64,000 nucleotides of DNA, taken from contig NZ_JACBYI010000024.1 in the NCBI RefSeq assembly GCF_019352175.1, positions 1-64,000 of the forward strand. Reading direction: 5' to 3'. Below, in pieces: positions 45,410 through 54,893 of this stretch. How positions within the stretch are numbered: the stretch's first letter is position 1; every line of letters starts with the position of its first letter. A program made the translations under genes and the position numbers. Below the pieces are notes generated by a model. That model was not told the origin of the DNA and did not search any database. It saw nothing but the letters and a program-made list of their open reading frames with translations. The DNA comes from Paenibacillus sp. S150 (GTDB lineage Bacteria > Bacillota > Bacilli > Paenibacillales > Paenibacillaceae).

Positions 45410-46888
45410 ATGAAAGTATTAATCGCTTCTTTCACAGCAGAATCAAATTCGTGGAATCCGTTCCATGAGAAGTTGGAGCAGTTTGACATCGGCTACGATG
45501 AGAAGGTGCTGGACTACATGTTTTGCCGGGATGTATTTGAACGCAACGACATTGAGGCTATCCCGACCATTTACGCCAACGGCGGAGCGGCGGGATACAT
45601 TGAGAAGGAAGCCTTCATGTTCATTGCCGACAAAATAATCGGGACTGTCAGAGAACGAAAAGATGAGCTTGACGGCATCCTGATGTTCCTGCACGGCGCC
45701 AGCCATGTCGTTGATCTGGAAGAAGATGCCGGGGAATTGTACATTCTCGAAAGAATCCGCGAGATTGTGGGCTATGATTTGCCGGTAGCGATTACGATGG
45801 ACCCTCACGGCAATGTCACAGAACGTTACACCGAATTGGCGAATATTATCCGCTGTTACCGTCAGTCTCCGCATTGGGACAGAGAAGAGTGTCATCATGA
45901 TGTGGCCGAGTTGTTCGTGAAGCTGCTCAAGAATTACAGAAAGATCAAACCGGAATATGTGCGGGTGCCCATTCTGGTCGGCGGTCAGCGCAGTGTGTCG
46001 GCGGATGAGCCGATGTGCTGGATCAACGAGCTTCTGGACAAGACAGAAGAGCTTGAGGGCATCATGAGCGCATCTTATCATATCGGATACAGCCATGCGG
46101 ACAGCGCGCTCTGCGGCGCAGGCGTAATCGTTGTTCCGGAAAGCTCCGAATACCAGGAACTGGCGGCACAGAAGGCGCAGGAGATTTACGGATTTGTCAT
46201 GGCCAACAAAGAGGTATTCCACTTCACGGGCTATGCGCTTGAACCGGAGGAAGCCATCGACGAGGCTATTGCTACAGAGAAATGGCCGGTCTTCATGACA
46301 GATGCGGGGGACAATGCAACCGGCGGAGCCTACGCCTACAATACCCTGCTGCTCAGAATGTTCATGCAAAGAGAGAATCTGAACAACAAAAAGGTTCTGT
46401 TCGCCACGATCCACGACCCAAAGGCCTGCGAAACGCTGATGAAGCACAAAATAGGAGAGCAGGTTAGCTTTTCGCTCGGCACGGGAATCGATAACGAATC
46501 GCAGCCGGTACGTATCGAGGGTGAAATCGTGACCGCAGGGGACTTGTTTACCTATTATGCCTTCCCTCACAAAATTGGAGACGCCGTGACCGTCAAGCTG
46601 GACGGGAGAGAAATTTATGTTACGGTAGCCAACCATCTCACCGCCTTCCGCGAAATTCAGCAATTCGAGAGAGCAGGACTGAACTACAAGGACTATGACA
46701 TTATTATCGTGAAGCAAGGCTATTTATACACGGAGGAGCTGGAACTGGCCGGGAGGGACATCATGGCGCTGACTCCGGGAATTACCTTTCAGAATGTAGA
46801 GGATCTTGAGTTCAAAAACCTGATTCGTCCCATGTATCCTCATGACAAGGAGGCGTTCGAGACCTCCCGTCCGTTGACGGTTAATTGA
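45410..46888 (+). CDS. M81-family metallopeptidase (MlrC-like)
   Basis: A 492-residue protein of the M81/MlrC family (DUF1485 plus C-terminal domain). It begins KVLIASFTAESNSWNPFHEK and has the family motifs FLHGA, TMDPHGNVTE, CYRQSPHWDREE and TDAGDNATGGAYAYNT. MlrC opens linearised microcystin, but most members have unknown substrates. ATG 45410 follows GAGGAGG; the frame is open 17 codons further up without support. It opens the plus-strand cluster that continues to 54786. Confidence 0.88.
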   Translation: MKVLIASFTAESNSWNPFHEKLEQFDIGYDEKVLDYMFCRDVFERNDIEAIPTIYANGGAAGYIEKEAFMFIADKIIGTVRERKDELDGILMFLHGASHVVDLEEDAGELYILERIREIVGYDLPVAITMDPHGNVTERYTELANIIRCYRQSPHWDREECHHDVAELFVKLLKNYRKIKPEYVRVPILVGGQRSVSADEPMCWINELLDKTEELEGIMSASYHIGYSHADSALCGAGVIVVPESSEYQELAAQKAQEIYGFVMANKEVFHFTGYALEPEEAIDEAIATEKWPVFMTDAGDNATGGAYAYNTLLLRMFMQRENLNNKKVLFATIHDPKACETLMKHKIGEQVSFSLGTGIDNESQPVRIEGEIVTAGDLFTYYAFPHKIGDAVTVKLDGREIYVTVANHLTAFREIQQFERAGLNYKDYDIIIVKQGYLYTEELELAGRDIMALTPGITFQNVEDLEFKNLIRPMYPHDKEAFETSRPLTVN

Positions 46889-47145
46889 TTTGGCCATAAA
46901 TTGCAATGCTGGAATTGCCGAACGGTCTTCGCACCGCATTTGCAATTGTCCAAGCAGAATGCAGCAGCAGGTGTGTTAAAGAAACGCTCTGGCATCCTTT
47001 TGGAAATGTTATATGTTCTCAGAGCTTCAAGCCGATATGCTCAAATTCCCTTGCTTCCTCTGTGTTTCCCAGTGATTACACTCTTTAAAAAACTGATATG
47101 TTAGTATAAAGTAGGTTTTGTAACACGAGGTGAAACGGAACTCCA
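46889..47145. other. intergenic region before LysR gene
   Basis: Holds the LysR gene promoter; no operator could be assigned. Short frames here have no support. Confidence 0.4.
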
Positions 47146-48123
47146 ATGGGAATGGATGTGGATGGTATGAATGATCACAATATACATTTATATCGCATTT
47201 TTAACGAGGTGGCCAGGGTAGGAAACATAACACATGCGGCTAAAAATCTTTACATTAGCCAGCCTGCTGTCAGCAGTGCCATTACCAATCTGGAGAACAG
47301 TCTCGGTGTGAGGCTGTTTATCCGCAAGAGCAGGGGCGTCCAATTGACGGAAAAGGGCGAGCTGTTCTACAAACGGGTGAAATCGGCCTTTGATATTTTG
47401 GAGCAGGGCGAATTTGAAATCAAGCAGACCGAGCGGCCGGAGATCGGCAGGCTCAGCATCGGGCTCAGCACAACCATGTGTCATTTTGTGGTGCAGCCTT
47501 TTTTAAAAAAATTTATTGAAGATCATCCTTATATTGATATTACGCTTGTAAATCAGTCTTCCTACCAGACCTTTAAAATGCTGGAGGAGATAGGACTGGA
47601 TATCGGTGTAACGACCGAGCCGATTAAGAAGGATACGCTGGAGTATTATCCTTTTATGCAATACGAGTATATTTTTGTGGCGACGCCGGCCTATATTAAG
47701 AACCTCAAGCTGCGCGAGGCTACCGACATTTATGAATGCTTTGACCGCGGAACGCTGATGCTGCTGCACAAGATGCATCCGATCCGCAAGAGGGTTGACC
47801 AGTATTTTTACGACAACGGATTCACGATTGGGCATACGCTGGAAGTGTCCAACATGGATTTGCTTATTCAATTTTCCAACATGGGTATGGGCATCGGCTA
47901 TGTCATTCGGAATTTTGTGCAGGAAGAGCTGGAGCGGGGGCAGTTGCTTGAGCTGGTGCTGGAAATCCCGCAGATTGACCGGACGTTCGGGCTGACCTGC
48001 AACAAAACCTCGCAACGGACAAAGGAAATGCAGGTATTCATTGATGATTTCAAGAGGACGTTTAAAAAAATTCAGCATCCCAAATACAATTATTCGCTGC
48101 TGAAGAAAATAAACACGATGTAA
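47146..48123 (+). CDS. LysR-family transcriptional regulator
   Basis: A 325-residue LysR regulator. The helix-turn-helix is VGNITHAAKNLYISQPAVSS with AITNLENSLGVRLFIR, and the effector domain follows (IGRLSIGLSTTMCHFVVQPF). ATG 47146 or ATG 47167 could be the start. It is followed 9 bases later by the M24-like gene, so it is probably cotranscribed and regulates this cluster. Confidence 0.88.
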   Translation: MGMDVDGMNDHNIHLYRIFNEVARVGNITHAAKNLYISQPAVSSAITNLENSLGVRLFIRKSRGVQLTEKGELFYKRVKSAFDILEQGEFEIKQTERPEIGRLSIGLSTTMCHFVVQPFLKKFIEDHPYIDITLVNQSSYQTFKMLEEIGLDIGVTTEPIKKDTLEYYPFMQYEYIFVATPAYIKNLKLREATDIYECFDRGTLMLLHKMHPIRKRVDQYFYDNGFTIGHTLEVSNMDLLIQFSNMGMGIGYVIRNFVQEELERGQLLELVLEIPQIDRTFGLTCNKTSQRTKEMQVFIDDFKRTFKKIQHPKYNYSLLKKINTM

Positions 48124-48132
48124 GGAGACGCT

Positions 48133-49536
48133 ATGACCAACTATATGGAATATGTCACCTATGCCAAGGCGCCTGCCCCGCCTGTGTATTCGGAGCCGCA
48201 GCCGGTGGATTTGACAGACGAGACTATGGCGATCCATACCCGTAACATTTTGAGCCGGATGAAGCAAGAAAAGCTGGATGTGCTGATTGTATACGCAGAC
48301 CGGGAGCATGGGACCAACTTTGGCTACCTGACCGGATTTGAGCCGAGATTTGAGGAAGCTGTGCTGGTGCTTCATGAGAACGGCAAAGCTTATCTGATGC
48401 TGGGCAACGAATCGCTGCGAATGGGGCAGTTCAGCCGAATACCGGCGGAGGTCGTTCATACCCCGTACTTTTCTCTTCCGAATCAGCCAATGGGGAACAC
48501 GAAGACATTGGCGGAGCTGGTGGAGGACACAGGGGTCAAGCCGGGAATGGGCGTTGGCCTTGCAGGGTGGAAAATGTTCACAAGCGGGCTTGAGGACAAT
48601 GGCCTTTTGTTTGATGTGCCTTATTTCATAGTGGACGCCGTTAAGCGCGCGTCGGGCGATTCCGGGCGGATTCGCAATGCCGCCTCTCTGTTCATTCACC
48701 CGGAGAGCGGGGCGCGGGTTATCGTTACCGCCAATGAGATCGCGCATTATGAGTTCGGAGCGGCGCTTGCCTCCGCCGGAATGCGAAGAATGCTGGACGA
48801 GCTTGAGCCGGGCAAGACTGAACTGGAATTGGCCGATTGCATGGAAAGCTTCGGCCAGCCCAACAATGTGCAGACCATCTGCGCGGCAGGGGAGCGCTTC
48901 ACCAATGCGGTTGTTGCGCCGAGAGCCAAGCGGGTGAGCGTCGGCGACAGATTCTCCTCTACCATCGGATACCGGGGGGGCCTGACGAGCCGTTCGGGCT
49001 ATATTGTCTCATCTGCGGAGGAATTGCCCTCCGAAGCGGCGGATTATCTGGAGGCGGTAGCAAGACCCTACTATGCTGCAAGCGTGGCCTGGTATGAGTA
49101 TATGGCGATTGGCAGGAGGGGACGGGATATATACGAGCTGATAGAGTCCGTTATACCAAAATCCCGGTATGGCTGGAAGCTTAATCCCGGGCATTTGACT
49201 GCCGGTGAAGAATGGATGTCCTCTCCCATCTATCCCGGTTCGGATATTGCGGTCGCCAGCGGCATGTTGTTCCAGATGGACATTATTCCATCGGTTCCGG
49301 GTTACGGCGGCGCCGGCGCGGAAGACGGAGTGGCCATTGCCGATGAAGCGCTGCGTGCGGAGCTTGCACGGGATTATCCGGAAGTCTGGGGGCGTATTCA
49401 GGCGCGGCGCGGCTATATGACAGGCGTTCTCGGCATCCGGCTTCATCCTGAGGTGCTGCCGCTCTCGAACCTGAACGGTTATTTCCGTCCGTATCTGCTT
49501 AATAAAACCTGCGCGTTCATAGCGGGCAGAGCATAG
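48133..49536 (+). CDS. M24-family (Xaa-Pro peptidase-like) protein with degenerate metal site
   Basis: A 467-residue pita-bread-fold protein. The N-terminal creatinase-like domain (VLIVYADREHGTNFGYLTGF) is followed by the M24 domain. The usual metal-binding Asp residues are missing: where VxxDxG and GYxSDxTR are expected it reads FSSTIGYRGGLTSRSGY. A His remains in NPGHLTAGEEW, and Glu in GAGAEDGVAIADE, but the FTIEP-type Glu is Asp in LFQMDIIP. It may be a metal-free hydrolase like creatinase or a non-catalytic protein. GTAAGGAGACGCT precedes the ATG. Confidence 0.82.
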   Translation: MTNYMEYVTYAKAPAPPVYSEPQPVDLTDETMAIHTRNILSRMKQEKLDVLIVYADREHGTNFGYLTGFEPRFEEAVLVLHENGKAYLMLGNESLRMGQFSRIPAEVVHTPYFSLPNQPMGNTKTLAELVEDTGVKPGMGVGLAGWKMFTSGLEDNGLLFDVPYFIVDAVKRASGDSGRIRNAASLFIHPESGARVIVTANEIAHYEFGAALASAGMRRMLDELEPGKTELELADCMESFGQPNNVQTICAAGERFTNAVVAPRAKRVSVGDRFSSTIGYRGGLTSRSGYIVSSAEELPSEAADYLEAVARPYYAASVAWYEYMAIGRRGRDIYELIESVIPKSRYGWKLNPGHLTAGEEWMSSPIYPGSDIAVASGMLFQMDIIPSVPGYGGAGAEDGVAIADEALRAELARDYPEVWGRIQARRGYMTGVLGIRLHPEVLPLSNLNGYFRPYLLNKTCAFIAGRA

Positions 49537-49596
49537 TCTTGCCGGCTTGGTAATGCTAAATCCGTCCACTCATAACAAAGGGAGGTTGTTCGTTGT

Positions 49597-50868
49597 ATGT
49601 TGAAGGTAAGCAGTGCTAGAGCCATCATTAATCCCAGTTTCCCATGCAAAATGGAGGGGTATCATGAAAAAAGATTCAGCCTGTTCCAGAAGAACGAGAA
49701 CGGCATAGCAGAAGACCCGATTCGCACGTCTTACGGTGTACGGGATGATCTTGTGCTGGACACGCTCTATCTGGAGGCGGATGACGGGAAAGGCGTCGTT
49801 ATTCATATCCCGGACATCATCATGATTGAGCAGTCTTACGGCGACCGCGCCAAGGACACGCTGGCTGCCCGCTTCGGAATGGACAAGGAGCAATTTATCA
49901 TCAGCTGCTCGCATACGCATGCAAGCCCGCTTGTATCAACGGGAATGTACGGGGACCGTGAGCCCGACCAGGAGTATTTGCAGCTTGTTATCGACAAAAT
50001 GGCCATGAACACGGAATATTGTCTGGCGCATAAGAAGGAAGCGTCAGCCACGCTCGACCGACACCAAATAGACGGTTACTATTGCAACCGCGCCGGTCTT
50101 GATGTTGAATATTACGACAAGATTGACACGCTGTTGTTCAGCGATGCAGAAGGACACGGCTTGGTGAAGCTGCTTAACATGGCCTGTCATCCGACTGTGC
50201 TGGACAATAAAAATCTCTGCGTCTCCGCCGATTTCTTCGGTGTTATCCGCCGGTATCTGCAGTCGCTGGACGGGGTGCCGGCAGCCATTGCCAACGGTGA
50301 AGGCGGTGATACAAGCACGCGCTTGACGAAGCAGGCCGGGGACTGGAACGAGACCGTCCGCATTGGCGAAGGCGTAGCCAGACAAATCGTGGAACCGAAC
50401 GCGCCGCAAGCATTGACGCTCTCAAGCGTTACCATTACCGAGGTGCCTTTTACTGTGGATTATGTGCCGGCTGAGGATGACTACCTGAAGGCGAAAAAGA
50501 CCGAACTGGAGAATCGCCTGGGAACACTTGAACCGGGCAGTAAGGAAGCTTTGCTGATTTCGGCCTGCTTCCTTGTTGATGTGGAAGAAAAGCTTGCCCA
50601 GACACGGATTTATTATCAGATGTCCAGCTTTATCTATGACTTCGGGGCGCTCCGTCTGGTGACCTTTCCCGGAGAAATCGACACCCAGCTGGCCAAGCGG
50701 CTGCGCACTGCAGACAACAAGCCGACGTTTGTCATCGCCTACACGAACGGTTTCCATTATTATGCCGTAAACAAGGAAGAATATGGCCATAACCATGAAT
50801 CATACAACTCCCGTTTTCCCTATGGAGGGGCAGAACAATTCATCGACAGGATTGTGGCTGAGTATTGA
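49597..50868 (+). CDS. neutral/alkaline ceramidase-like hydrolase
   Basis: A 423-residue protein resembling the N-terminal metal domain of neutral ceramidases (PF04734-like). It has the metal-binding SCSHTHASPLVSTG, ACHPTVLDNKNLCVSADFFG and the NGEGGDTSTR stretch, and PGEIDTQLAKR near the end. It lacks a signal peptide and the C-terminal Ig-like domain of true ceramidases, so it is cytoplasmic and its substrate is open. GGGAGG precedes ATG 49597. Confidence 0.78.
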   Translation: MLKVSSARAIINPSFPCKMEGYHEKRFSLFQKNENGIAEDPIRTSYGVRDDLVLDTLYLEADDGKGVVIHIPDIIMIEQSYGDRAKDTLAARFGMDKEQFIISCSHTHASPLVSTGMYGDREPDQEYLQLVIDKMAMNTEYCLAHKKEASATLDRHQIDGYYCNRAGLDVEYYDKIDTLLFSDAEGHGLVKLLNMACHPTVLDNKNLCVSADFFGVIRRYLQSLDGVPAAIANGEGGDTSTRLTKQAGDWNETVRIGEGVARQIVEPNAPQALTLSSVTITEVPFTVDYVPAEDDYLKAKKTELENRLGTLEPGSKEALLISACFLVDVEEKLAQTRIYYQMSSFIYDFGALRLVTFPGEIDTQLAKRLRTADNKPTFVIAYTNGFHYYAVNKEEYGHNHESYNSRFPYGGAEQFIDRIVAEY

Positions 50869-50910
50869 CCGCAGCTTAAGGCCGGGCCGGTCAATGATAT
50901 GAAGCATATT

Positions 50911-50919
50911 TGATATAAT
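50911..50919 (+). promoter_or_regulatory. extended -10 promoter of the PTS gene
   Basis: TGATATAAT is a perfect TATAAT with the extended TGN motif. The -35 region is poor. It lies about 205 bases before ATG 51127, leaving a long leader. Confidence 0.5.
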
Positions 50920-51126
50920 GTGCGCTTATTCCTGACATCCTGTATAGGTATTTGTTGTTTATTCTCCGCTGGCGTAATCTTGATAGCAAGAGAAGAAGCC
51001 GGGCAGGAGGCAGCCGATTGGGTGACCGCTGATTTTATTAAATATATCTATTCGTATAACAACGGTAAAATGATTCAATTGATGGGGAAACAGTACCAAA
51101 TTACATTAAGTGAGGGGTTAAGATCA

Positions 51127-52590
51127 ATGGTAAAAGAGGATACGAAGGAGAAGTTGGCTCTGGCTGTCCTGGAGACGGTTGGAGGCGAGGGCAACGTTGC
51201 CATGGTCAGTCACTGTTACACTCGCTTGCGTCTGACGGTTAATGACCCTTCCGCAGTGGACGAGAGCAAGATCAGATCCATTCCGGGTGTGCTGGGCTCT
51301 GTCATCCGCGGAAATGAATATCAGGTTGTCATTGGCCCGGATGTATCCTCTGTCTACCTGACCTTCATGACGCTTGGAAACTTTCAGGCGGATGAAGACA
51401 TTATGAACACTTCAGATGCCGAGCCGGTCAAAAAAGGGGAGAAAAAGGAGGAGGTGAAGCGGGTATCGCTGTTTGTGAAGCTGCTTGACTTTATTGCAGG
51501 AACTTTTTCTCCAATTATTCCGGTATTGATTGCCGGGGGCCTGACTGGAGCGGTGCTGACGGTTCTTACCAGTTTCTTCGGCGTTGCTGCCGATTCCGGG
51601 ACGTATGTCGTTTTCAGCGCCGTCAATCAGGCCGCATTCTATTTCCTTCCGGTTTTTATCGGCTTCAGTGCTGCCAGAAAGCTGAATATCAATCCTTTTT
51701 TGGGGGCTTTTCTGGGTGTTGTGCTGCTCTTCTCGACCATTAATGGAGCGGAGGGACTAAACTTCTTCGGCATCCCTGTTCATACAACGACGTACAATAC
51801 CACCGTATTCCCCGTGCTGCTGGCCATTGGCTTCATGTCTGTTGTCTACAAATTCTTTGATGCCAGATTGCCCAAGGTAATCAAAACCGTGCTGCTGCCC
51901 CTTTTGACAATAATTATAACGGTTCCGGTCACTCTGATTGTGCTGGGGCCGATCGGCGACATCGTCGGCACCTATTTCTCGGACGGCGTGTACGGGCTGT
52001 ACAATCTGGCACCGCCGCTTGCCGTTCTTGTTATCGGCGCCGCTACTCCGTTCCTTGTATTCTTCGGTATGAACAATGCCCTGTACCCCGTGCTGTTCGC
52101 CATTTTTGCCGCGCAGAACAATGATCCGCTCATTGTGGCGGGGATGCTCTCGGCCAATATTTCTGTCGGCGCCGCTTGTCTGGCTGTCGGCCTTAAAGCG
52201 AAGAACGCCTCCACCCGCAGCGTCGGCATCTCCGCGGGAGTGTCCGGGCTTCTGGGAATCACCGAGCCGGGAGTATACGGCATTCTGTTTCCGCTCAAGC
52301 GTCCGCTGGTTGCGGCGGTGATCGGCGGCGGTGTCGGCGGTCTGCTCTGCGGTTTCCTGAAGGTGGCCGGTTATGCGGTTGTCTCCCCCAGCCTGGCTTC
52401 CATCGTTGCCTTCATTCCGGCAGACGGAACCATGAACAATTTTTATTTCGCGCTTGTGGTGACCGCTGTGTCCTTTATCGTCGCATTCGCGGCGGCATGG
52501 GTGCTGGGCTTTGAGCAAGATACCGATAAGCAGGGAAACAGAGTGCAGAGGCTGGACAGAAAGGAAGAATTGAATGGCGTTACTGTTTGA
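51127..52590 (+). CDS. PTS sugar transporter EIIBC (glucose/sucrose/beta-glucoside superfamily)
   Basis: A 487-residue permease. The N-terminal EIIB domain has the phosphorylation Cys in VSHCYTRLRLTVND. The EIIC domain has about ten membrane segments, with SAGVSGLLGITEPGVYGILF near the end. No EIIA domain is attached, so it depends on one elsewhere. ATG 51127 has GAGGGGTTAAG upstream and starts just before the EIIB fold; the frame is open 69 codons earlier. The end overlaps the next gene by 17 bases. Confidence 0.88.
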   Translation: MVKEDTKEKLALAVLETVGGEGNVAMVSHCYTRLRLTVNDPSAVDESKIRSIPGVLGSVIRGNEYQVVIGPDVSSVYLTFMTLGNFQADEDIMNTSDAEPVKKGEKKEEVKRVSLFVKLLDFIAGTFSPIIPVLIAGGLTGAVLTVLTSFFGVAADSGTYVVFSAVNQAAFYFLPVFIGFSAARKLNINPFLGAFLGVVLLFSTINGAEGLNFFGIPVHTTTYNTTVFPVLLAIGFMSVVYKFFDARLPKVIKTVLLPLLTIIITVPVTLIVLGPIGDIVGTYFSDGVYGLYNLAPPLAVLVIGAATPFLVFFGMNNALYPVLFAIFAAQNNDPLIVAGMLSANISVGAACLAVGLKAKNASTRSVGISAGVSGLLGITEPGVYGILFPLKRPLVAAVIGGGVGGLLCGFLKVAGYAVVSPSLASIVAFIPADGTMNNFYFALVVTAVSFIVAFAAAWVLGFEQDTDKQGNRVQRLDRKEELNGVTV

Positions 52591-53758
52591 GCCGCTGACC
52601 ATTCGCAACAAGACCATCCGCAATCGGATTTGTCTCCCTCCGATGGTCATCGGATCGTTCAGCGATGAGACAGGCATGGTGACACGCAACAACATAGAGC
52701 ATTATGCGAGCTTCGCCAAGGGTGGAGTGGGGCTGATCATTCAGGAAAGCACCAGCCCTTCCACTTACGGCAAAGTGGCGGAGGATCAATTGGGTATATG
52801 GCATGATGACCATATACCCGGTCACCGCAGGATTGTGGAGGCTGTCCATGCGGCGGGGGCCGCAATTGTTATGCAGCTCTGCCATGCAGGTGTAACGGCA
52901 ATTGAAGAAGAGACCTTCTGCCCGAGTGCGTACAGCTGCACCAAGAACGACCGGTTCCGCACAGGGACACCGCTGACGCCTGAGCATATCCGGAAGCTTC
53001 AGGATGATTTCGTGAATGGAGCGGTAAGGGCGTGGAAGGCAGGCTATGACGGCATTGAACTCCACGGCGCCCACCGGTACCTGATCTGCCAATTCCTAAA
53101 TAAACGGGTTAACAAGCGGGATGACCGATACGGGCGGGACCGGACCCTGTTCGCCATAGAAATGGTCAGGCGGATCCGGAAGCTTGTTCCGGAGGATTTC
53201 ATTCTCGGCATCAGGCTGGGCGCTTTCGAGCCGACGCTTGAGGACGGCATAGCACATGCCGTGAAGCTTGCCGGTAATGGATTCGACTATCTGAACATCT
53301 CCTACGGCTGCACGGGTGAGTTCGACAGCTGCGTCCCCGGGGACTACCCGTTTAAGGACGTCATTTACGCAGCCGGTGAAATCAAGAAGCATGTCGGCGT
53401 TCCTGTCTTCGCAGTCAACGGAATTCGTACGCCTGAATCGGCGGAGTCGATTCTCAAGGTCACTGGTGTCGATGCGGTGAATATCGGGCGGAGCATGCTG
53501 GTGAATCCGAATTGGGCCAATGATGCGATTGCCAGTGCGGATCCGGGACGTTGTCTCGAATGCCGCGGCTGCCAGTGGCACAAGGAGCCTCCGAAATGCC
53601 CCGGAAGGAAGCTGTTGATCAAGAAGCGCAGCAGGGCGGCTGCTGCAGCCGCAGAGCAACCGGGGACAACAGATATTCATGCCGCAGGAGTACCATCAGA
53701 TGATGAAATGTCACGGAAGACCCTCAATTTGCCTTCGGCAGATTCGAGGCTTCCGTAA
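52574..53758 (+). CDS. old-yellow-enzyme-family NADH:flavin oxidoreductase
   Basis: A 394-residue FMN-dependent TIM-barrel protein (LFEPLTIRNKTIRNRICLPP, MQLCHAG, GYDGIELHGAHRYLICQFLN, VNKRDDRYGRDR). Near the end, RCLECRGC and CPG give a C-x2-C-x2-C-x8-C pattern like the 4Fe-4S site of 2,4-dienoyl-CoA reductases. The NAD(P)/FAD domain that normally follows in those enzymes is absent; instead there is an Ala-rich tail. GGAAGAAT precedes the ATG, which lies inside the PTS gene, so the two are coupled. Confidence 0.88.
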   Translation: MALLFEPLTIRNKTIRNRICLPPMVIGSFSDETGMVTRNNIEHYASFAKGGVGLIIQESTSPSTYGKVAEDQLGIWHDDHIPGHRRIVEAVHAAGAAIVMQLCHAGVTAIEEETFCPSAYSCTKNDRFRTGTPLTPEHIRKLQDDFVNGAVRAWKAGYDGIELHGAHRYLICQFLNKRVNKRDDRYGRDRTLFAIEMVRRIRKLVPEDFILGIRLGAFEPTLEDGIAHAVKLAGNGFDYLNISYGCTGEFDSCVPGDYPFKDVIYAAGEIKKHVGVPVFAVNGIRTPESAESILKVTGVDAVNIGRSMLVNPNWANDAIASADPGRCLECRGCQWHKEPPKCPGRKLLIKKRSRAAAAAAEQPGTTDIHAAGVPSDDEMSRKTLNLPSADSRLP

Positions 53759-53823
53759 GCGTTGTCCCCTTTCGGACACCGTTATTTCAGGATAGATATC
53801 TGAGTTTCAAGTTGGGAGCATAG

Positions 53824-54786
53824 ATGAAGACAAACAGAGTAACCCTAATCTCGCTAATTATTGCCATACTGAGCTTTAGTTCCTATGAGGTTGTCAGCAA
53901 GACGGTCGTTGGACATATCGACCCGACACAACTGACCTTTCTCCGCTATTTAACGGGAGGGGTCTTTCTGCTTCCTTTTGCTTTCGCGGATCTGAAAAAG
54001 CGTCAGAAGGGCATGACGGGCCGCGATCTCCTGAACCTGTTTGCATTGGGAGTCTTAAATGTTGCGATCAGCATGAACATCATACAGATTGGATATCAGC
54101 ATACCGACGCCAGTCTGGCAGCCATTATAATTAGCTCCAATCCGATTTTCGTGGCGTTGATCTCCAGTTTTATTTTGAAGGAGCATTTATCGTTCAAAAA
54201 AATAGCAGGTTTGAGCATTGGAATCGTCGGGGTGCTGATAGCGATGGGCGGTACAGGCGACATGTCAGAGCCGGACATGCTCTATGGAATTATACTGCAG
54301 GTCATCGGGATGCTGGCCTTCAGCTTGTACACCGTCTTTGGCAAAAAGACCTCACAGAAGCTTGGAAGCTCGGCCATGACTGCGTTTACCGACTTGTTCG
54401 GCGCATTGGCCGTCCTGCCGCTTGTTCTGGCGAAGGGTGTTCACCCGTTCAGCTTTGATCTTGGAGCGATCTGGATTCAGATGCTCTATATCTGTATTTT
54501 TAATACCGGTATCGCCTTCTATCTGTACTTCCGGGCCTTGGAGTCGCTGGATACCAGCCTGGGAGCGATGTCGTTCCTGGTTAAGCCCTTGCTGGCCAGT
54601 CTGATAGCCGCTGTCTTCCTGGGTGAAGCGCTCTCGTATCAAATTTTCTTCGGTATTTTCTTCGTATCGGCTGGTATATATCTTGTCCTGCTATCCACGA
54701 AGGACACGAAGCTGCAGGGCCGCAGTAAAAAGAAGCGGCTGAAAGCCATGGACCAAGCGCCGGAAAAGGTCGGGATGGAGTCCTAG
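53824..54786 (+). CDS. EamA-family (DMT superfamily) transporter
   Basis: A 320-residue protein with ten membrane segments in two EamA repeats (TQLTFLRYLTGGVFLLPFAF in the first, GAMSFLVKPLLASLIAAVFL in the second) and a basic C-terminal tail. DMT family members export amino acids, metabolites or drugs. It ends the plus-strand cluster and may remove a product. Confidence 0.88.
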   Translation: MKTNRVTLISLIIAILSFSSYEVVSKTVVGHIDPTQLTFLRYLTGGVFLLPFAFADLKKRQKGMTGRDLLNLFALGVLNVAISMNIIQIGYQHTDASLAAIIISSNPIFVALISSFILKEHLSFKKIAGLSIGIVGVLIAMGGTGDMSEPDMLYGIILQVIGMLAFSLYTVFGKKTSQKLGSSAMTAFTDLFGALAVLPLVLAKGVHPFSFDLGAIWIQMLYICIFNTGIAFYLYFRALESLDTSLGAMSFLVKPLLASLIAAVFLGEALSYQIFFGIFFVSAGIYLVLLSTKDTKLQGRSKKKRLKAMDQAPEKVGMES

Positions 54787-54867
54787 CGGGAACTGTCGTC
54801 CAAGCAAGGCGTTCAAGTGGTATGGGGTGGTGCACACTTGTAGGGAAATTCGATGCAAAAAGAAAAG

Positions 54868-54893
54868 AGGCCATCCTGCAAAGGATGGCCTTA
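54868..54893 (+). terminator. terminator of the plus-strand cluster
   Basis: AGGCCATCC / GGATGGCCT with TGCAAA loop, followed by TATACG. Same 23 bases as at 19921-19943. Confidence 0.8.

Noticed and set aside
45443-46717. 424-codon minus-strand frame
   Set aside because: Antisense to the M81 peptidase gene.
47503-48747. 414-codon minus-strand frame
   Set aside because: Antisense to LysR and M24-like genes; no family features.
51757-52695. 312-codon minus-strand frame
   Set aside because: Antisense to the PTS and OYE genes; composition typical of antisense to membrane proteins.
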